Shown: positions 61,001 through 64,000 of the stretch, piece by piece | Layout of the letters: each line of letters opens with the position of its first letter | Position numbering within the stretch: the stretch's first letter is position 1 | Assembly (NCBI RefSeq): GCF_001941425.1 | Contig: NZ_CP009244.1 | Coordinates: 2,170,001-2,234,000 of the forward strand | Reading direction: 5' to 3' | Source of the DNA: Corynebacterium ammoniagenes DSM 20306 | GTDB lineage: Bacteria > Actinomycetota > Actinomycetes > Mycobacteriales > Mycobacteriaceae | DNA: 64,000 bases | Made by a program: the position numbers and the translations under genes | Notes under the pieces: model-generated | Told to the model about the DNA's origin: nothing | Seen by the model: the letters and a program-made list of their open reading frames with translations, nothing else | Database searches by the model: none

Positions 61001-62164
61001 TTAGTCCAACGCGTCGAGTGCTTGCTCGAAATCGGCCAAGAGATCTTCGACTTCTTCGATGCCAATGGAAATGCGCACCAGATCTGCTGGCGGCACCAGC
61101 TCGGAGCCTTCTGCCGACACGTGCGTCATCTTCTCTGGGTGCTCAATCAAAGATTCCACACCACCGAGTGATTCAGCCAAACACACCAAGCGGGTATTCA
61201 GACATGCTTGACGAGCATGGTCTTCCTTGTGGAAACGCACCGACATCATGCCACCAAAGCCACGCATTTGCTTCGCGGCAATGTCATGACCGGGATGATC
61301 CGGCAAACCTGGGTAAAGCACTTCCTTGACCTCTGGGCGAGATTGCAGGTACTCGGCAATCTGCTGCGCGTTGCTGCAGTGGCGATCCATGCGTACCGCC
61401 AAGGTCTTGATACCGCGGGCGGTGAGGTAGGCATCGAAAGGCGAAGACACAGCACCGACGCAGCCTTGGAAGTACAGGAGGCGCTCATCTACTTCGGCAT
61501 CATTGGTCACCACAGCACCGCCGAGGACATCGGAGTGTCCGCCGAGGTACTTCGTGGTGGAGTGCAAGACATAATCTGCACCCAAGGCCAATGGGTTTTG
61601 CAGGTACGGGGTCGCGAAGGTGTTATCGACAACGACCTGCGCGTGCTGCTTAATGGCCACAACACCTGCGATATCGGTAATCGTCAGCGCCGGGTTGGTG
61701 GGGGTCTCTAACCAAATCAGCTTGGTATTCGGACGGATTGCCGCCGCAACCGCATCCAAATCGGAGGTATCCACGATGGACAGCTCCACTCCCCACTCGC
61801 CGTAATCATTATTAAGCAAACGGTAGGTGCCGCCGTAGGCATCATTGCCCAGGATCACGTGGTCGCCAGGACGCACCAAGATGCGGATGAGAGCATCGGT
61901 AGCTGCCATGCCAGATGCAAAGACGCGTGCGTATTGGGCATCCTCTAAAGCAGCCAGGGTGTGCTCTAATGAGCGCACCGTTGGATTAGCCACGCGGCCA
62001 TACTCAAAACCGCCGCGGAGGTCTGCGAGACCGTTTTGTTCAAAGGTGGTCGAGGCATAGATTGGAACGTTGATGGAGCCCATGTGTTCATCTGGTTCCC
62101 AACCTGCGTGGATAGCGCGGGAATTGAACCCACTTGCAAGCTCGCGCTTGGATTTTCCAGACAT
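61001..62164 (-). CDS. metB: Cystathionine gamma-synthase
   Basis: PLP enzyme joining O-acetylhomoserine and cysteine into cystathionine, on the trans-sulfuration route to methionine. 387 aa, Cys/Met-metabolism fold; PLP Lys is K205 (HSTTKYLGGHSDV); other marks are FEYGRVANPT, VFASGMAATDAL and AESLGGVESLIEHP. Related enzymes (cystathionine gamma-lyase) cannot be fully excluded, but start, length and corynebacterial context favour MetB. GGAGG lies about 9 nt before the ATG. A degenerate McbR-like site lies 71-86 bp upstream, the same distance as at cysI. Confidence 0.9.
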   Translation of the reverse strand: MSGKSKRELASGFNSRAIHAGWEPDEHMGSINVPIYASTTFEQNGLADLRGGFEYGRVANPTVRSLEHTLAALEDAQYARVFASGMAATDALIRILVRPGDHVILGNDAYGGTYRLLNNDYGEWGVELSIVDTSDLDAVAAAIRPNTKLIWLETPTNPALTITDIAGVVAIKQHAQVVVDNTFATPYLQNPLALGADYVLHSTTKYLGGHSDVLGGAVVTNDAEVDERLLYFQGCVGAVSSPFDAYLTARGIKTLAVRMDRHCSNAQQIAEYLQSRPEVKEVLYPGLPDHPGHDIAAKQMRGFGGMMSVRFHKEDHARQACLNTRLVCLAESLGGVESLIEHPEKMTHVSAEGSELVPPADLVRISIGIEEVEDLLADFEQALDALD

Positions 62165-62492
62165 TTACACAATCCTCCAGCAATCTTATTGTGAATTTTA
62201 AAATGGGCTTTGCCATTCCGAACAGTGCCCACTATAGACCAAGCTGTTCACTTTCTATGACTATCGCGCGAATATTATTCACACCACACGGTGCCGTTGA
62301 ATTTTAATTACTCACAGCGCGTTCGAATTCCCGCTGGGCAGGGCGGATTCGGCCTGCGCACACAGGAAAGTATAAGGCTAGGTTATTAGCATCGGTCAGT
62401 ACGAAACATTAAAAATAGCGACCGACTAGTTGTCGACGTTTATCCATGACAAAGCGCCAACTTGGCCGGTTTAACCCTGAAAGCGAAAGGTT
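62165..62492. other. Divergent metB / mscS intergenic region
   Basis: About 330 bp, no gene. Contains the McbR-like site at 62235-62250, and presumably promoters for metB (minus) and mscS (plus). Confidence 0.55.
62235..62250. promoter_or_regulatory. McbR-like site upstream of metB
   Basis: TAGAC-CAAGCT-GTTCA: a perfect left half site and a degenerate right half (GTTCA instead of GTCTA). Spacing and distance to the start codon match the strong operator at cysI. metB belongs to the McbR regulon in C. glutamicum. Confidence 0.5.
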
Positions 62493-63545
62493 GTGATCAT
62501 TCTGAATAAATTTTCCTCACTTGCAGATATAACGACGCTCGCCGCGGCCCCTACTACTCCCGGTGATGCCGTGAAGGATGTCTCCAGCTGGTGGTCGGAT
62601 CCAAACACCAGAGAGTGGCTCATTAATCGCCCCATTGCCATCGGCATCATTATTGTTGTTGCCTTAATTTTGCAGTGGATCTTGCGACGCGTGATCAATA
62701 AGTTGGCTCAATCTTCTATTGAAAAGAAGGGATCGCGCTCAAATCCCATTAGTAAAATAGGGATACCCGGCGCGAATAATAAAAAACAAAAAGCGAAGCA
62801 GGAAAAGCAACTTCAATCCATCGATAAGTCGCGGGAGAATCGACGCGTTTCGCGCATTAAGACGCTCGCTAATGTGGCTCGTTCCGCCTCCGCGATTGTG
62901 GTGTGGGCCTGGGCAGTACTCGCAATCTTGGACCAAGTTGGAGTCAACATTGCTCCTTTGATTGCTTCCGCTGGTGTTTTGGGTGTCGCACTTGGTTTTG
63001 GTGCACAGTCCTTGGTCAAGGATTTTCTTTCTGGCATTTTCATGCTCTTGGAAGACCAATACGGCATTGGTGACACGATTGATTTAGGCGATGGCGTCTT
63101 TGGCGACGTCGAAGAAATTACCCTGCGCATTACGACGGTCCGGGATATGGATGGTGCCCTGTGGTACATCCGCAACGGCGAGATTCTCCAGGTCGCTAAC
63201 CACTCCGATGAATTCTCGGTAGCACGTATCCAGGTTCCTGTGGGCTTGTCCAATGACACAGAAAAGGCCTATGAGGTCATTGAAAATAGTGTGCGCGCAG
63301 CTGCTAAGACCCCTGAGGTTTCTGGCTTGATTCTAGATGAACCAGTGGTCAACGGCGTCACAGATTTCCAACCGGACTACCTGTCCTTCCGTGCCTCCGT
63401 AAAGACTCTTCCGGGTTCACAATGGCAAGTCCAGCGCATCTTGCAAGGTCGCGTGCTTAACTCAATGCATGATGCCGGCATTGTTACCCCTTACCCGTAT
63501 GGTATTGGTATCACTGCCCCACAGATGACGAAGGATGAGGAATAG
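62493..63545 (+). CDS. MscS-family mechanosensitive channel
   Basis: 350 aa. TM1 (~47-65), a basic loop rich in Lys/Gln, TM2 (~129-148) and the pore helix TM3 (~153-178, with VALGFGAQSLVKDFLSGIFMLLED), then the MscS beta and alpha/beta cytoplasmic domain (GIGDTIDLGDGVFGDVEEITLRITTVRDMDG). It releases solutes upon hypo-osmotic shock. It lacks the long C-terminal extension of the glutamate-exporting MscCG of C. glutamicum. Start GTG 62493, with GAAAGG ahead. Confidence 0.9.
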   Translation: MIILNKFSSLADITTLAAAPTTPGDAVKDVSSWWSDPNTREWLINRPIAIGIIIVVALILQWILRRVINKLAQSSIEKKGSRSNPISKIGIPGANNKKQKAKQEKQLQSIDKSRENRRVSRIKTLANVARSASAIVVWAWAVLAILDQVGVNIAPLIASAGVLGVALGFGAQSLVKDFLSGIFMLLEDQYGIGDTIDLGDGVFGDVEEITLRITTVRDMDGALWYIRNGEILQVANHSDEFSVARIQVPVGLSNDTEKAYEVIENSVRAAAKTPEVSGLILDEPVVNGVTDFQPDYLSFRASVKTLPGSQWQVQRILQGRVLNSMHDAGIVTPYPYGIGITAPQMTKDEE

Positions 63546-63549
63546 TCCC

Positions 63550-63942
63550 GTGACGAGCCCCAGCAGCGTTTATGAGGCGATTGGCGGCATGCCGACATTT
63601 CGCAACATTGTCTCCGGCTTCTACGCCCAAGTGCCGAAAGATGACATTCTTGGTCCGATGTACCCGGACGATGACATGGCCGGGGCTGAGGATCGCCTCG
63701 CGTGGTTCCTCTCCCAGTACTGGGGCGGACCACCGCTGTTTAATGAAAACCGTGGCTCACCACGGATGCGGATGCGCCATATGAATTTCCCGATTGATAT
63801 GGCCGCGCATGATCGCTGGTTGGAGTTGATGAGCAACTCTTTAGACCAAATTGATGAAGAAACCCTTCCGCAGGCATATCGCCAAATGATTTGGCAGCAT
63901 ATGCAGCGAATGGCTGGGATGCTCATTAATAAAGCTCCCTAA
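63550..63942 (+). CDS. glbO: Truncated haemoglobin (group II, GlbO-type)
   Basis: 130 aa 2/2 globin: SVYEAIGGMPTFRNIVSGFYAQV, PMYPDDDMAGAEDRLAWFLSQYWGGPPLF with the group-II WGGP region, and RMRMRHMNFPIDMAAHDRWLELM with the proximal His (MRHMNFPI). Binds O2/NO; detoxification or redox sensing. Start is GTG 63550 (VTSPSS), with GAGGAAT upstream; it lies 4 nt after the mscS stop, so the two are co-transcribed. An ATG at 63535 in the same frame overlaps mscS and is less likely. Confidence 0.92.
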   Translation: MTSPSSVYEAIGGMPTFRNIVSGFYAQVPKDDILGPMYPDDDMAGAEDRLAWFLSQYWGGPPLFNENRGSPRMRMRHMNFPIDMAAHDRWLELMSNSLDQIDEETLPQAYRQMIWQHMQRMAGMLINKAP

Positions 63943-63963
63943 AAGAATTCGCTAGCTAGCAAG

Positions 63964-63998
63964 AAGCAGGAGCCGGACTTTCCCGTCTCCTGCTTTTT
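63964..63998 (+). terminator. Intrinsic terminator after glbO
   Basis: AAGCAGGAG (63964-63972) pairs with CTCCTGCTT (63987-63995), with an inner short stem, and is followed by TTT: a strong terminator at the window end, 22 nt after glbO. Confidence 0.9.
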
Positions 63999-64000
63999 AC

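Overview
The window is a 64-kb stretch of chromosome from an actinobacterium of the genus Corynebacterium. Four things point there: the cell-wall glycosyltransferase cluster around manB, DUF3499, a zincin-like gene, whcD, manC, wbbL and an LCP gene; the obg-proB-unkdh-proA order; valS-folC-DUF4233-ndk; and a cysI-cysX-cysY-cysZ cluster with a McbR-type operator. Moderate GC content and a luxS gene would fit the C. ammoniagenes/stationis/casei group, but that placement is inference. No rRNA, insertion sequence, prophage or CRISPR array was found; two tRNA genes (Pro-TGG, Gly-TCC) are present.

Layout. 0-4.5 kb: sulfite assimilation and siroheme (cobA convergent with cysI-cysX-cysY-cysZ). 4.6-12.1 kb: sugar-nucleotide and arabinogalactan-linker synthesis (manB, manC, wbbL, LCP) with the WhiB-type regulator whcD. 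12.2-20.9 kb: a more variable stretch with a TIGR03089 protein, an HhH/DUF1801 protein, a TauE/SafE permease, two succinate-semialdehyde dehydrogenases, a VTT membrane protein behind a DtxR-like box, a TetR regulator, a VOC gene split by an in-frame TGA and two tandem glutaredoxin-like proteins. 20.9-23.7 kb: an unrecognised 403-aa protein divergent from luxS, then panE. 23.7-35.7 kb: proline synthesis (proB, two unkdh-like dehydrogenases, proA), obg, rpmA, rplU and a very large RNase E/G. 36-45 kb: membrane protein, ndk, secreted phosphatase, DUF4233, folC, valS, mdh. 45.6-53 kb: TetR regulator, clpX, peptide transporter, clpP2-clpP1 with a ClgR box, tig. 53-64 kb: tRNAs, DUF1542 protein, aldo/keto reductase, rpiB, DsbA-like protein, pepN, SdpI-family protein, SDR, metB, MscS channel and truncated haemoglobin.

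The genes are mainly housekeeping and strongly syntenic with other corynebacteria. The most unusual overall signal is transcriptional. About twenty genes have a TANNNT -10 hexamer whose end lies only 6-8 nt before the start codon, with no usable Shine-Dalgarno, which predicts widespread leaderless mRNAs. Recognisable operators (McbR at cysI and possibly metB, ClgR at clpP1, a DtxR-like box at the VTT gene) tie sulfur, proteolysis and iron control to this region. Nothing in the window clearly forms a wholly new multi-gene system. The best candidates for novelty are the interrupted VOC/glutaredoxin cluster, the orphan gene divergent from luxS, and the IF2_N-fused RNase E.
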